Of a stretch of DNA of 64,000 nt, positions 38,703-47,472 are shown in pieces. The first letter of the stretch is position 1; each line of letters opens with the position of its first letter. The DNA lies in assembly GCF_000559025.1 (NCBI RefSeq), contig NZ_JAAN01000031.1, positions 62,001 through 126,000 of the forward strand. The letters run 5' to 3'. The notes under the pieces are model-generated. The model was not told the origin of the DNA, did not search any database, and was given only the letters and a program-made list of their open reading frames with translations. This DNA is from Luteimonas huabeiensis HB2 (GTDB lineage Bacteria; Pseudomonadota; Gammaproteobacteria; Xanthomonadales; Xanthomonadaceae). The position numbers were made by a program, and so were the translations under genes.

Positions 38703-40034
38703 CCCCGGCCCCCGCGTCTCGAACACCGCGATCGACTCGACGTGCGCGGTATGCGGGAACATGTCCATCACCCCGGCCGCGCGCAGCGCCCAGCCGCGCT
38801 CGCGCACCAGGTAGCCGGCGTCGCGCGCGAGCGAACCGGGGTGGCAGCTCACGTAGACGATGCGCTTCAGGCCGTCGAGCGGGAGCTGCCGCAGCACGCC
38901 GTCGGCGCCGGAGCGCGGCGGGTCCAGCAGCAGGCGGTCGAAGCCCTGCCGCGCCCACGGCTGGCCGGCGAGCGGCTGCGCCAGGTCGGCGGCATGGAAC
39001 TCGACGTTGCCCAGGCCGTTGCGCCGGGCGTTCTCCCGCGCGCGCGCCACCAGGCCGGCATCGCCTTCCACGCCGACCACGTGCGCCGCGCCGCGCGCCA
39101 GCGGCAGGGTGAAGTTGCCCAGCCCGCAGAACAGGTCCAGCACCCGCTCGCCGGGCTGCGCGTCGAGCAGTTCCAGCGCCCGCGCGATCATCTTCTCGTT
39201 GAGACCGCGGTTGACCTGGATGAAGTCCAGCGGCCGGAAGCCCAGTTCCACGTCCCATTGCGGCAGGCGGAACGACAACGGCGGATCGGCCGGCCACAGC
39301 GCGTGCACCGAATCCACGCCGCCGGGCTGCAGGAAGACCGCGAACCCATGCTCGCGTGCGAAGGCTTCCAGCCGCTCGCGATCGGCCGCCGACAGCGGCG
39401 CCAGGTGGCGGAATACCAGGGCCACGGTCTGGTCGCCGGCGATGAACTCGATCTGCGGGATCTCGCGCCGCGCGTCCATCGCATCGACCAGCCGCGACAG
39501 CGCCTCCACCCGTTCGCCGATCTCCGGGATCGCGGTGTGGCAGATCGACAGATCGGCCACGAAGCGCGGATCCTGCTCGCGGAAGCCGACCAGGGTCTTG
39601 CCCTTCTTCTCGACCCGGCGCACCGAGAAGCGCCCCTTGCGGCGGTAGCCCCATTGCGCATCGGTCAGCGGCGGCAGCACCGCCTCCGGAGCGACGTGGC
39701 CGATGCGCTCGAAGTTCTCCAGCAGCACGCGCTGCTTGGCCAGGATCTGCTTGGATTCTTCCAGGTGCTGCAGCGCGCAGCCGCCGCACACGCCGAAGTG
39801 CGGGCAGCGCGGCTGGACGCGGTCGGGCGAGGCGCGCTCGACCTCGACGACGACCGCCTCGTCGAAGCTGCGCGAGCGCGCGGTCTGCTTCGCCAGCACC
39901 CGCTCGCCCGGCAGCGCGCCGGCGACGAACACGGTCTTGCCGTTCTCGCGGCGGGCCACGCCGCGGCCGTCATGGCTGAGATCGAGAATGTCGAGCGCGA
40001 ACGGGGTCTGATCGATGCGGTTGGGTCGGGCCAC
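38640..40034 (-). CDS. rlmD: 23S rRNA (uracil(1939)-C(5))-methyltransferase
   Basis: RlmD (RumA) is a SAM-dependent methyltransferase with a [4Fe-4S] cluster that makes m5U1939 in 23S rRNA. The 464-residue protein has an N-terminal TRAM domain (ALDILDLSHDGRGVARREN), cluster cysteines in RCPHFGVCGGCALQHL, SAM-binding RVLDLFCGLGNFTLPLAR, DPPRSGA and the catalytic Cys in VYVSCHPGSLARD. Start is GTG 40034, at the beginning of the TRAM domain; no ATG is suitable. The usual end (VESIAVFETR) is followed by about 23 extra residues, Gly/Pro/Arg-rich, encoded by the inverted repeat at 38643-38711. Confidence 0.94.
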   Translation of the reverse strand: MARPNRIDQTPFALDILDLSHDGRGVARRENGKTVFVAGALPGERVLAKQTARSRSFDEAVVVEVERASPDRVQPRCPHFGVCGGCALQHLEESKQILAKQRVLLENFERIGHVAPEAVLPPLTDAQWGYRRKGRFSVRRVEKKGKTLVGFREQDPRFVADLSICHTAIPEIGERVEALSRLVDAMDARREIPQIEFIAGDQTVALVFRHLAPLSAADRERLEAFAREHGFAVFLQPGGVDSVHALWPADPPLSFRLPQWDVELGFRPLDFIQVNRGLNEKMIARALELLDAQPGERVLDLFCGLGNFTLPLARGAAHVVGVEGDAGLVARARENARRNGLGNVEFHAADLAQPLAGQPWARQGFDRLLLDPPRSGADGVLRQLPLDGLKRIVYVSCHPGSLARDAGYLVRERGWALRAAGVMDMFPHTAHVESIAVFETRGPGGRGPAARGQGPGKDLEPDIG

Positions 40035-40071
40035 GTGGCGACGGCTGCGGGCGGAAGGGGGCTTATTGTAG

Positions 40072-40170
40072 GGGTCAGGGGCCGGGGGCCAGGGGTCAGG
40101 GAGAAGCAAGAGCGGAAGCGCCGCGCGCGCGCGCCCGAGGCTTTTCCCTGGCCCCTGGCCCCTCCCCCCC
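40072..40170. repeat. inverted-ended repeat, second copy, between ydbL-like gene and rlmD
   Basis: Left end GGGGCCGGGGGCCAGGGGTC, middle GAGCGGAAGCGCCGCGC, right end CTTTTCCCTGGCCCCTGGCC (to 40164). The middle and ends match the copy at 38565-38702. Its right edge directly adjoins the stop codon of the ydbL-like gene (40172). Confidence 0.75.
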
Positions 40171-40171
40171 G

Positions 40172-40759
40172 CTACTTCTGCCGCCAGGTGCCGCTCGCGT
40201 CCTGGTACCACCAGCCGGCGCGGGCGCGCTGCACCCATTGCTGGGCGAACACGTCGCGGATCTGGCTTTCCCACTCGGGGTGGCCGTTGGCCACCGCGAT
40301 CTCGCGGTAGACCGCGCGGGCGTCTCGGTTCTGCTCGGCCACGGCCTGGTTCACCTGCGCGCGCTGCGGCATCGGGATGCTGCCGGCGTCGCGCACGGTG
40401 ATCTCGCCGGCGCGGGTGAAGCCCAGCGCCCCGGAATCGAAATGCGGGGCCAGGGTGCCGCGGAAGCGCTCGGACATGCGCGAGCGGATCGCCTCGATGG
40501 CCGGCGTGCGGATGGTGATGTCCGGGCTCTGCGCGTGCGCGGTGGAGATGCCCAGCAGCATCAGCGGATGGAAACCGCCGCGCGAGGCCATGCCGCCGGG
40601 CGGCAGGGGCGCGGGCGGCTCGCCGCCGTCGCGGCCGATGACCTCGTCGACGAACTCGCGCGCGGCCTCGCGCGCCTCGGCGGCGGGGAAGTAGACGTTG
40701 ATGGTGACGCAGGCGGTCAGCGCCAGGGCGGCGGCGAACGTGGCGAACCAGCGGGTCAT
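40172..40759 (-). CDS. YdbL family (DUF1318) protein with an N-terminal YnbE-like lipoprotein segment
   Basis: A 195-residue protein. Residues 1-17 form a lipoprotein signal ending in the lipobox LTAC, followed by VTINVYFPAAEAREAAREFVDEVIG, resembling the small YnbE lipoprotein. A second hydrophobic stretch (FHPLMLLGISTAHAQS, about 63-77) resembles a cleaved signal. The rest (SPDITIRTPAIEAIRSRMSERFRG ... WWYQDASGTWRQK) is the YdbL/DUF1318 domain, ending in a typical tryptophan-rich G-x-W tail. It lies 37 bp after the ydbH-like gene. In E. coli ydbH-ynbE-ydbL are three genes; here two appear joined. Confidence 0.82.
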   Translation of the reverse strand: MTRWFATFAAALALTACVTINVYFPAAEAREAAREFVDEVIGRDGGEPPAPLPPGGMASRGGFHPLMLLGISTAHAQSPDITIRTPAIEAIRSRMSERFRGTLAPHFDSGALGFTRAGEITVRDAGSIPMPQRAQVNQAVAEQNRDARAVYREIAVANGHPEWESQIRDVFAQQWVQRARAGWWYQDASGTWRQK

Positions 40760-40796
40760 GGGCGGTCTCCTGGGAAGGGCATGCTCGGGGCCGGGG

Positions 40797-42809
40797 TCAT
40801 TCGACCACCGGCGCGACGTCGCCGCCGACCGCCGCCCCGATCCGCTCGACCAGGGTCGGCCAATCGACGTTGCGGTTGTGGCCGACCACCTCGAGCCGCG
40901 GCAGGCCCGCGCCTTCGACGATGATAAAGGCGTCGCCCGCAGAACGCAGGCCCCCCATCTCGCAGACCTCGTTGCGCAGCCGGCAGCGGATGCCGATGCG
41001 GCGATAGCCGAAGTCGTCGAACAGGCCGATCAGCCGCGCCTGCAGGCCGCCGGCGAAGGAGGCGTCGCCGACGCTGGAGATGTCCTGCACCGCGCGCTGG
41101 CTGATCCGCTGGCGCTCGCCGCGGCGCGGCTCGGTGCGCAGCTCGGCGTCGAACGCCGCGACCTGCCAGTCGACCAGGCGCAGGCCGTCGAAGCGCCCGT
41201 GCAGGCGGCCATCAATCTGGCCCAGGTCGAAGACCTCGGTCAGCGCGGTCAGGTCGAGGCCGTCGAGGGCGACGTCGGCCGACAGCGAGGGCGCCACCCC
41301 GAACGGGCGCTCCAGCGCCAGCGCGTCCACCCGCACCTCGCCGTCGAACACGTGCATGGCCAGCCCGCCGTCGAAGTCGATGCGCGAATCCGCGTAGCGC
41401 ACGCGCGGGATCTCGCCGCTGACGGTGCCGCCGAACTCGGGCCAGCCGAAGGCGGCGGCCAGTTCGCCCAGGCGCAGCGATTCCACCGCCAGCCCCGACT
41501 CGATGCGCATGCCCTGCCCGTCCACCGGCAGGCGCAGCGACAGGCCGCCGAAGCGCAGCGCGCCGCCGAGCATCTCCACCGCGACGTCCTCGCGCAGATC
41601 GATGCGGCCGGCCGCACTGCGGAACGGCAGCCGCGCCGGGCCGAACGCGATCGCCTGCAGGCGGCCGCCGCGCCAGGCGAGCGCGCTGTCGACCGCGGCG
41701 CCCTCCGAGATGCGTACGTCGCCGTCCAGGCCGTCGAAGGCGAAGCGTCCGCGCGCATCGGCCACGCGCACCTCGCGCAGGCCGACGTCGGCGCCGCGCA
41801 ACGCGCCTTCGCTCATCCGCAGGTGGGCATCGAGGGTGCCGGCAAGCTCCAGGCCGGCCAGCCCCGCCAGGCCCAGCCAGCCGGAGAGGTAGCGCGCCGG
41901 CAGCAGGCCGGCATCGTCGCTATGCAGGCGCAGATCGAGCGCGCGCAGGTCGCCGCCGGCGTCGAACGCCGCGCCGCCTTCCGCGCGCAGGGCGGCGCCG
42001 TCGTCCCAGCGCAGCGCCGGCAGCGTCCAGCCGGTCCCGGGACCGTCGCGGCGCGCCTGCAGCGCCAGCGGCAGCGGCGCCGCCGGCAGCTCCAGATAGG
42101 CGGTGCCGAACAGCAAGTGGGCGCCGTGCAGGGTGCCGCGCAGGTCCACGGTCTGCGCCGGGCCGTCCTCGCGGTAGTCGGCGCGCACCGCGAGGCCGAC
42201 GCCCTCGCCCGCCAGGCTGCCGTCCTCCGAGTCGAAGGCCAGGCCGTCGCCGCGCAGGTCCGCCTCGATGCGCATCGGCGCGCCGGAGGGCGCCGCCACC
42301 CGCACCTCGCCGTCCAGCCGCCCGGCCTGGGGCTGCAGGCTGGGCATGGCCTGCTGGATCAGCGCCGCGGCCCAGGCCAGCGGCACCCGCGCCAGATCGA
42401 TGCGGTAGGCATCGGCCGAGGCGCCGTCGCGGTGCAGCGACAGCGCCGCCTCGCCCTGGCGCAGGCGGGCATCGATCATCGCCCCGGACAGGTCCAGCGA
42501 GAGCGCCGCCGGCGCGCCGCCGCCCGCGCGGACCGGGCCGTCGCAGCCCCAGGCGCCCGTGGCCGGCCGCCGCAGCGGGCATTCCCAGGCCAGCGCGCGC
42601 AGCCGGTAGCCCAGCCCGGGCGCGTCGGCGGCCGCGGCCTCGATCCGCAGCCGGCCCTGCGCCGCCCCGGCCGGCCAGTCGAGCCGCACGCGCACCTCGC
42701 GCAGGACTGCGACCGCGGTCTCGACGCGCGCGATGCGCGCCTCCAGCGTCCGCGCCTGCGCCGGGGCGAGCCATGCCGCCGCGACGAGGAGTAGGATGAG
42801 GCGTCCCAT
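40797..42809 (-). CDS. YdbH family AsmA/TamB-like intermembrane protein
   Basis: A 670-residue exported protein with a short signal sequence (LILLLVAAAWLAPAQA) and a long, beta-rich body without other membrane helices, as in TamB/YhdP/YdbH proteins thought to carry phospholipids between the membranes. The C-terminal half contains repeated GLAVESLRLGELAAAFGWPEFGGTVSGEIPRVRYADSRIDFDGGLAMHVFDGEVRVDAL blocks and a DUF-like YdbH end (RIGIRCRLRNEVCEMGGL). The next gene is YdbL-like, supporting YdbH over other family members. ATG 42809 is used; only 15 bp separate it from the divergent receiver-Hpt gene. Confidence 0.82.
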   Translation of the reverse strand: MGRLILLLVAAAWLAPAQARTLEARIARVETAVAVLREVRVRLDWPAGAAQGRLRIEAAAADAPGLGYRLRALAWECPLRRPATGAWGCDGPVRAGGGAPAALSLDLSGAMIDARLRQGEAALSLHRDGASADAYRIDLARVPLAWAAALIQQAMPSLQPQAGRLDGEVRVAAPSGAPMRIEADLRGDGLAFDSEDGSLAGEGVGLAVRADYREDGPAQTVDLRGTLHGAHLLFGTAYLELPAAPLPLALQARRDGPGTGWTLPALRWDDGAALRAEGGAAFDAGGDLRALDLRLHSDDAGLLPARYLSGWLGLAGLAGLELAGTLDAHLRMSEGALRGADVGLREVRVADARGRFAFDGLDGDVRISEGAAVDSALAWRGGRLQAIAFGPARLPFRSAAGRIDLREDVAVEMLGGALRFGGLSLRLPVDGQGMRIESGLAVESLRLGELAAAFGWPEFGGTVSGEIPRVRYADSRIDFDGGLAMHVFDGEVRVDALALERPFGVAPSLSADVALDGLDLTALTEVFDLGQIDGRLHGRFDGLRLVDWQVAAFDAELRTEPRRGERQRISQRAVQDISSVGDASFAGGLQARLIGLFDDFGYRRIGIRCRLRNEVCEMGGLRSAGDAFIIVEGAGLPRLEVVGHNRNVDWPTLVERIGAAVGGDVAPVVE

Positions 42810-42824
42810 CCAGGAAGGATAAGC

Positions 42825-43565
42825 ATGGACGGCCCAGGCATGATGACGCCCCGGTTGCTGCTGGTGGAGGATGAGCCCACCAGCCGGCTGTTCCTCAAGG
42901 CCGCCGCCGCCGCGCTGCCGGCGCAGGTCGATACCGCCGAGCGCGTGTCGGAGGCCTACGGCATGGCCAGGCGCGGCGGCTACGCGCTGTGGCTGATCGA
43001 CGCCAACCTGCCCGACGGCAGCGGTGCCGAGCTGCTCGCGCGCCTGCGCGCGGACGGCCTGACGACCCCGGCGATCGCCCACACCGCGACCTGCGAGGAC
43101 GAGGAGCGCGAGCGGCTGCTCGCGCAGGGCTTCGCCGGCGTGGCGGTCAAGCCGCTGAGCGCCGCCGCGTGGCAGGACGCGATCCGCGGCGCGCTCGGAG
43201 GCGCGGCCGCCAGTGGCGCGCCGGCCGTCGCCGCGGACACGACCGCGGCCCCGACCCCGATCTGGGACGACGACGCCGCCACCCGCGCGCTGGGCGGCAA
43301 CCCGACCCACGTGGGCGCCCTGCGCGAACTGTTCCTGGCGGAGTTGCCGGCGGCGCGCGAACAGGTCCTCGGTGCGGCGCGGGCCGGCGACCTCGACGGC
43401 TTGCGCTCGGCCCTGCACAAGCTGCGCGCCAGCGCCGGCTTCGTCGGCGCGGCCCGGCTCGACCAGGCGGTGCGCGCGCTGCAGGGCCGGCCCGAGGACC
43501 ATGGCGCGCTGCAGCGCTTCGTCGAGACCACCGACCAGACCTTCGCCCAGGCGCCTTCGCCCTGA
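42825..43565 (+). CDS. response regulator receiver-Hpt protein
   Basis: A 246-residue two-domain signalling protein. Residues about 9-125 form a receiver domain: RLLLVEDEPTSRLFL (acidic pocket), the phosphoacceptor Asp in YALWLIDANLPDGSG, the conserved Thr in AHTATCED and Lys in VAVKPLS. After an Ala/Pro linker comes an Hpt domain (about 155-240) with the phosphorylatable His in SALHKLRASAGFVGA. There is no kinase or output domain, so it could relay phosphate from a hybrid kinase to another regulator. It has a strong ribosome site (AGGAAGGA 42812-42819). It converges on recO. Confidence 0.88.
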   Translation: MDGPGMMTPRLLLVEDEPTSRLFLKAAAAALPAQVDTAERVSEAYGMARRGGYALWLIDANLPDGSGAELLARLRADGLTTPAIAHTATCEDEERERLLAQGFAGVAVKPLSAAAWQDAIRGALGGAAASGAPAVAADTTAAPTPIWDDDAATRALGGNPTHVGALRELFLAELPAAREQVLGAARAGDLDGLRSALHKLRASAGFVGAARLDQAVRALQGRPEDHGALQRFVETTDQTFAQAPSP

Positions 43566-43595
43566 GGGCTCCCGCCGCGGAGCGGTATCGCGCGG

Positions 43596-44345
43596 CTACG
43601 GGGCGTCCGCCTCCGGCCGCGGCGCGCCGCCGCCCAGGCGGCCGAGTTCGCCCATCAGCTCCCAGGATTTCAGGCCGCGCCCGCCGAGATGGTGCGCCAG
43701 CAGGCCGCGCAGGCCGTGGCGCAGGTCGCGCAGATCCTCCGGGCCGGGCATGGCATCGGCGGCCAGCGCCAGCAGCGCGCGTCCGGTGGCCGCGCGGGCG
43801 CGGTCGCCGCCGCGCTCGACCAGCAGCCGGCGCGGCCCGTGCTCGGGCTCCAGCAGGTAGCGCGCCGCCGGGTCGATCGGCGCGCCGTCGCCGTCCAGGT
43901 CGAAGGCGATGCCGAACCCCAGCGCCTCCAGCAGATCGCGCTCGAAGCGGCGCAGCGTCCACGCCAGTGCCGGCCCGGCGAGGCGGCCGCGCACCTCGCC
44001 GTAGAGCGCGAACAGCTCGGGGTGCGGGTCCTGCCGCGGCGCCAGCCGCAGCATCAGCTCGTTGACGTAGAACCCCGCCAGCGCGGCCTCGCCGGACAGT
44101 ACCGGCGCGCGGTCGGCGGCCTCGGCCGCGGTCAGCGTCGCCAGCTCGCCGCGCTGCACCGCATCGAAGCGGATGCGCTGCAGCGGCTGCAGCGCGGCGC
44201 GCAGCGCGTGCCGCCGCGGCCCCTGCACGCCGCGCGCCACCGCACCGACCCGGCCGTGCGCGCGCGTGAGCAGCTCCACCAGCAGGCTGGTCTCGCGCCA
44301 GCGGCGCGCGTGCAGGACGAAGGCGGGCTCGTCGGCGTAGCGCAT
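43596..44345 (-). CDS. recO: DNA repair protein RecO
   Basis: RecO acts with RecR and RecF to load RecA on single-stranded gaps. The 249-residue protein has an OB-fold N-terminus ([38 protein letters not shown]) and a helical C-terminal domain with [25 protein letters not shown] and [12 protein letters not shown]. It lacks a Cys4 zinc site, as in E. coli RecO. It is the last gene of the rpoE-era block. A repeat element occupies the 92 bp between its start and the era stop. Confidence 0.93.
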   Translation of the reverse strand: MRYADEPAFVLHARRWRETSLLVELLTRAHGRVGAVARGVQGPRRHALRAALQPLQRIRFDAVQRGELATLTAAEAADRAPVLSGEAALAGFYVNELMLRLAPRQDPHPELFALYGEVRGRLAGPALAWTLRRFERDLLEALGFGIAFDLDGDGAPIDPAARYLLEPEHGPRRLLVERGGDRARAATGRALLALAADAMPGPEDLRDLRHGLRGLLAHHLGGRGLKSWELMGELGRLGGGAPRPEADAP

Positions 44346-44485
44346 GGGGACTCGGGACTCGCAGCGAGTCTAGATCCTCGTCTCCTTCGTGCACCTCGCC
44401 AGTGGCGACGGCTGCCGAGCGATCCGTACGCCGCGCATCAAGCCTTTCCGGGTCCCGAGTCCCGGGGCCCGGGTCCCGGCTCCTC
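44346..44485. repeat. inverted-ended repeat (GGGACTCG type) covering the era 3' end
   Basis: The left end GGGACTCGGGACTCGCAG (44346-44363) faces CGAGTCCCGGGGCCCGGGTC (44457-44476) as inverted ends. The element begins just before the recO start and runs to about 44485, inside the last codons of era (stop 44438). Confidence 0.7.
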
Positions 44486-45388
44486 ATAGCCGAACGCACG
44501 CAGCGCGGCCTCGTCGTCGGACCAGCCGGCGCGCACGCGTACCCAGGTCTCCAGGAACACCTTGCGGTCGAACAGGCGCTCCATCTGCTGTCGCGCCCGC
44601 GCGCCGATCTCCTTCAAGCGCGCGCCGCCCTTGCCGATGACGATCGCCTTCTGGCCCTCGCGCTCGACCCAGACCACCGCGCCGATGCGGTACAAGCCGC
44701 CGTCCTCCTCGAAGCGCTCGATCTCCACCGTGGTCGCGTAGGGCAGCTCGGCGCCGAGCTGGCGCATCAGCTGCTCGCGCAGCAGTTCCGCGGCCAGGAA
44801 GCGCTGGCTGCGGTCGGTGATCGCGTCCTCGTCGTACAGCGCGGGCTGCTGCGGCAGCAGCGGCAGCACGGCGGCGACCAGCGCGTCGAGGCCGGTGCGC
44901 TTGAGCGCGGAGACCGGATGCACGCTGGCGAACGCGCGGCCTTCCGAGACCCGCGCCAGATACGGCAGCAAGGCCGCCTTGTCCTTGATCCGGTCCACCT
45001 GGTTGACCACCAGCACGACCGGCACCCCGCTGTCGTGCAGCAGTTCGTAGGCGGCGCCGTCCTCGTCGTCCCAGCGCCCGGCCTCGACCACCAGCAGCGC
45101 CGCGTCCACGCCCTCGACCGCGCCGCGCGCGGCGCGGTTCATCCAGCGGTGCATGGCGCTGGCGGTGGCCTTGCCCTGGTCGCGGTGCAGGCCGGGCGTA
45201 TCGACCAGCACCAGTTGGCCGGCCGGGAAGGTGGCCACCCCGAGCAGCCGGTGGCGCGTGGTCTGCGGCCGGTTGGAGACGATGCTGATCCGGGCGCCGA
45301 CGAGGGCGTTGACCAGGGTGGACTTGCCCACGTTGGGGCGGCCGATCACCGCGAGGTGGCCGGCCCGGTAGGACGGGTCGGAATTCAT
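44438..45388 (-). CDS. era: GTPase Era
   Basis: Era is an essential GTPase that helps assemble the 30S subunit by binding the 3' end of 16S rRNA. The 316-residue protein has G1 GRPNVGKST (residues about 16-24), G3 DTPGLH, G4 NQVD and a KH domain with [24 protein letters not shown] and [25 protein letters not shown]. Era normally ends soon after this; here the frame continues for about 15 Gly/Pro/Arg residues ([15 protein letters not shown]) encoded by the repeat at 44346-44485. It lies 24 bp after rnc. Confidence 0.96.
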   Translation of the reverse strand: MNSDPSYRAGHLAVIGRPNVGKSTLVNALVGARISIVSNRPQTTRHRLLGVATFPAGQLVLVDTPGLHRDQGKATASAMHRWMNRAARGAVEGVDAALLVVEAGRWDDEDGAAYELLHDSGVPVVLVVNQVDRIKDKAALLPYLARVSEGRAFASVHPVSALKRTGLDALVAAVLPLLPQQPALYDEDAITDRSQRFLAAELLREQLMRQLGAELPYATTVEIERFEEDGGLYRIGAVVWVEREGQKAIVIGKGGARLKEIGARARQQMERLFDRKVFLETWVRVRAGWSDDEAALRAFGYEEPGPGPRDSGPGKA

Positions 45389-45412
45389 GCCGGCATTGTA
45401 GGCGTGCGCGCC

Positions 45413-46096
45413 TCAGCGCGCGCGCGCGGCGGCCTGCGCGGCCTCCAGCCGCGACAGCACGGCTTCCGCCGCGGCCTGCTCGGCGGCGCGGCGCGAGCCG
45501 CCCTCGCCCTCGCCGGCCAGCGGCGGCTCGGCGATCCTGCAGGCGACGCGGAACACGCGCGCGTGCTCGTCGCCGCTCTCGGCCAGCAGCTCGTAGCGCG
45601 GCAGCGCCCGCTGCCGGGCCTGCAGCCATTCCTGCAGCCGGGTCTTGGCGTCCTTGCCGACGCGGTCGATGCGGAAATCCTCCAGCTCCGGCTCCAGCCA
45701 GGCCAGCACCACCGCGCGGCAGGCCTCGAATCCGGCGTCGAGGTAGATCGCGGCGATCACCGCCTCCAGCGCGTCGGACAGGATGGAATCGCGGCGGTGG
45801 CCGCCCGACTTCATCTCGCCCGGGCCCAGCATCAGCAGCGGGCCGATGTCGAGCCGGCGCGCGATCCGCGCCAGGGTCGATTCGCGCACCAGTTCGGCGC
45901 GCGCCCGGGTCATCGCGCCCTCGTCGGCGCGCGGGAAGCGCTGGTACAGCGCCTCGGCGGCGATCAGGTCGAGCAGCGCGTCGCCGAGGAACTCCAGCCG
46001 CTCGTTGTGCGGGCTGCCGGCGCTGCGATGGGTGAGCGCCTGCGCGAGCAGCCCGGGGTCGGCGAACCGGTGGCCGAAAGGATCGCGCGCCGCCAT
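45413..46096 (-). CDS. rnc: ribonuclease III
   Basis: RNase III cuts double-stranded RNA in rRNA precursors and other transcripts. The 227-residue protein has the signature [15 protein letters not shown], with catalytic carboxylates repeated at [16 protein letters not shown], then a C-terminal dsRNA-binding domain ([22 protein letters not shown] ... [20 protein letters not shown]). ATG 46096 is used; a GTG at 46099 would add one residue. Position upstream of era and after the lepB-DUF4845 pair is the classic order. Confidence 0.95.
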   Translation of the reverse strand: MAARDPFGHRFADPGLLAQALTHRSAGSPHNERLEFLGDALLDLIAAEALYQRFPRADEGAMTRARAELVRESTLARIARRLDIGPLLMLGPGEMKSGGHRRDSILSDALEAVIAAIYLDAGFEACRAVVLAWLEPELEDFRIDRVGKDAKTRLQEWLQARQRALPRYELLAESGDEHARVFRVACRIAEPPLAGEGEGGSRRAAEQAAAEAVLSRLEAAQAAARAR

Positions 46097-46115
46097 CACG
46101 CCGCCGGCCGCGCGC

Positions 46116-46499
46116 TCATTCGGCGTCCCGGCCGTTGCCGCCGAGCAGCCGGCTGGCCTCGAAGCGGCCGACCACGTCGAGGTTGCCGACCAGCGGCCTG
46201 CGCACCTCGTAGCGCACGTCCATCTGCCACGCGTTGCCCACGCGCTTGAGCTTGACGTGCTCCTTCTTCACGTTCTCCGAATAGCTGATGTAGAGCCGGC
46301 GGAAGAACAGGTCCTGGATCCGCGCCGGGTCCTGGCTGCCGATGTCGGCTTCCTGCGAAAGGCCCTTCAGCGCCGCGCGCACGCTGTAGTACTCGGAATA
46401 CATCGGGAACAGCCTCATGGCGACGTAGGCGAAGAAGCCCACCACCGCCAGCACGATGAGGAACCCGAGCAGGGTCATCCCCTTCTGCGTCTGCTTCAT
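46116..46499 (-). CDS. DUF4845 membrane protein
   Basis: A 127-residue protein with one N-terminal membrane helix in a type IV-prepilin-like setting ([33 protein letters not shown]) and a small periplasmic domain ([37 protein letters not shown]). DUF4845 proteins are found almost always between lepB and rnc in gammaproteobacteria, as here; function is unknown. Whether the MTLLGFL start is processed by a prepilin peptidase is open; the sequence lacks the usual Glu at position 5. Confidence 0.92.
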   Translation of the reverse strand: MKQTQKGMTLLGFLIVLAVVGFFAYVAMRLFPMYSEYYSVRAALKGLSQEADIGSQDPARIQDLFFRRLYISYSENVKKEHVKLKRVGNAWQMDVRYEVRRPLVGNLDVVGRFEASRLLGGNGRDAE

Positions 46500-46604
46500 T
46501 GCGCGTCTCCCCGGAAAGCGCCTGGTCCGGGCGCGATCTTAGAGCCTGCGGCCCGCCAACGCGAATGACGCGCGCAGCGGCGGGCACGCACGGCCGGCGC
46601 CGCG

Positions 46605-47387
46605 TCAGCGGATGCTGCGGCCGATGCGGTCGAAGCCCACGCCGCCGTCCCAGTTCATCCAGATCAGGAACGCCTTGCCGCGCAGTTGCGACTCCGGCAG
46701 CTCGCCCCAGAAGCGGCTGTCGTCGCTGCGGTCGCGGTTGTCGCCCATCACGAAGTAGTGCCCGGGGCTGACCACCCATTCGCCCTCGCCCGGGTCCCGG
46801 AACGGCAGGCCGGTGATCTCCAGCACCTCGTGGCTGCGCCCGGGCATGTCCTCGCGCAGCAGGGTCGCGCCGGTCATCTCCGCGCCGCGACCGCGCCCTT
46901 CGTAGGTGCCGTTGGACTGGTAGTGGAACGGCTCGCCGTTGACGTAGACCTGGTTGTCGCGATAGCTGACCACATCGCCCGGCAGGCCGATGACGCGCTT
47001 GATCCAGTCCTGGTCCGGGTGGTGCGGCGGCCGGAACACCACCACGTCGCCGCGCTCGGGCTCGCCCAGCTCGACGACCTTGCGGTTGCTGATCGGCAGG
47101 CGCAGGCCGTAGGAGAACTTGTTGACCAGGATGAAGTCGCCGATCAGCAGCGTGGGCATCATCGAGCTGGACGGGATGCGGAACGGCTCGGCGACGAAGC
47201 TGCGCAGGATCAGCACCGCTGCCAGCACCGGGAAGAAGGTCCGCGCGTAGTCCACCGCGACCGGCTCCTTCGCCTCCAGCAAGCCGCCGCGCGCGGCGCG
47301 GCGCTTGGCCAGAACCAGCCGGTCGAGCAGCCAGATGGCGCCGGAAAGCAGGGTCAGCACGACCAGGGTGATCTCGAACCACTTCAT
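46605..47387 (-). CDS. lepB: signal peptidase I
   Basis: LepB removes signal peptides from exported proteins at the outer face of the inner membrane. The 260-residue protein has two N-terminal helices, the catalytic Ser in FRIPSSSMMPTL, the general-base Lys in DWIKRVIGLPGDVVSYRDNQVYVNG, and the conserved box VMGDNRDRSDDSRFWGELPE. Length is somewhat shorter than E. coli LepB (324) but typical of xanthomonads. It follows lepA by 84 bp. Confidence 0.96.
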   Translation of the reverse strand: MKWFEITLVVLTLLSGAIWLLDRLVLAKRRAARGGLLEAKEPVAVDYARTFFPVLAAVLILRSFVAEPFRIPSSSMMPTLLIGDFILVNKFSYGLRLPISNRKVVELGEPERGDVVVFRPPHHPDQDWIKRVIGLPGDVVSYRDNQVYVNGEPFHYQSNGTYEGRGRGAEMTGATLLREDMPGRSHEVLEITGLPFRDPGEGEWVVSPGHYFVMGDNRDRSDDSRFWGELPESQLRGKAFLIWMNWDGGVGFDRIGRSIR

Positions 47388-47410
47388 GGATGTTCCTTCG
47401 GAAATTGAAC

Positions 47411-47472
47411 CGGGGCGGGCGCATGGGGGATCGGGAAGGCCCTCGCCCCGGGCCGTCCCCTTCCCGCCCCGC
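47411..47472. repeat. short inverted element abutting the lepA stop
   Basis: CCGGGGCGGG at the left faces CCCGCCCCG at 47464-47472, ending immediately at the lepA stop codon (47472-47474). The CCCCGCTAC right edge matches that of the copy next to the ydbL-like gene. It may be a diverged member of the inverted-ended family. Confidence 0.45.
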
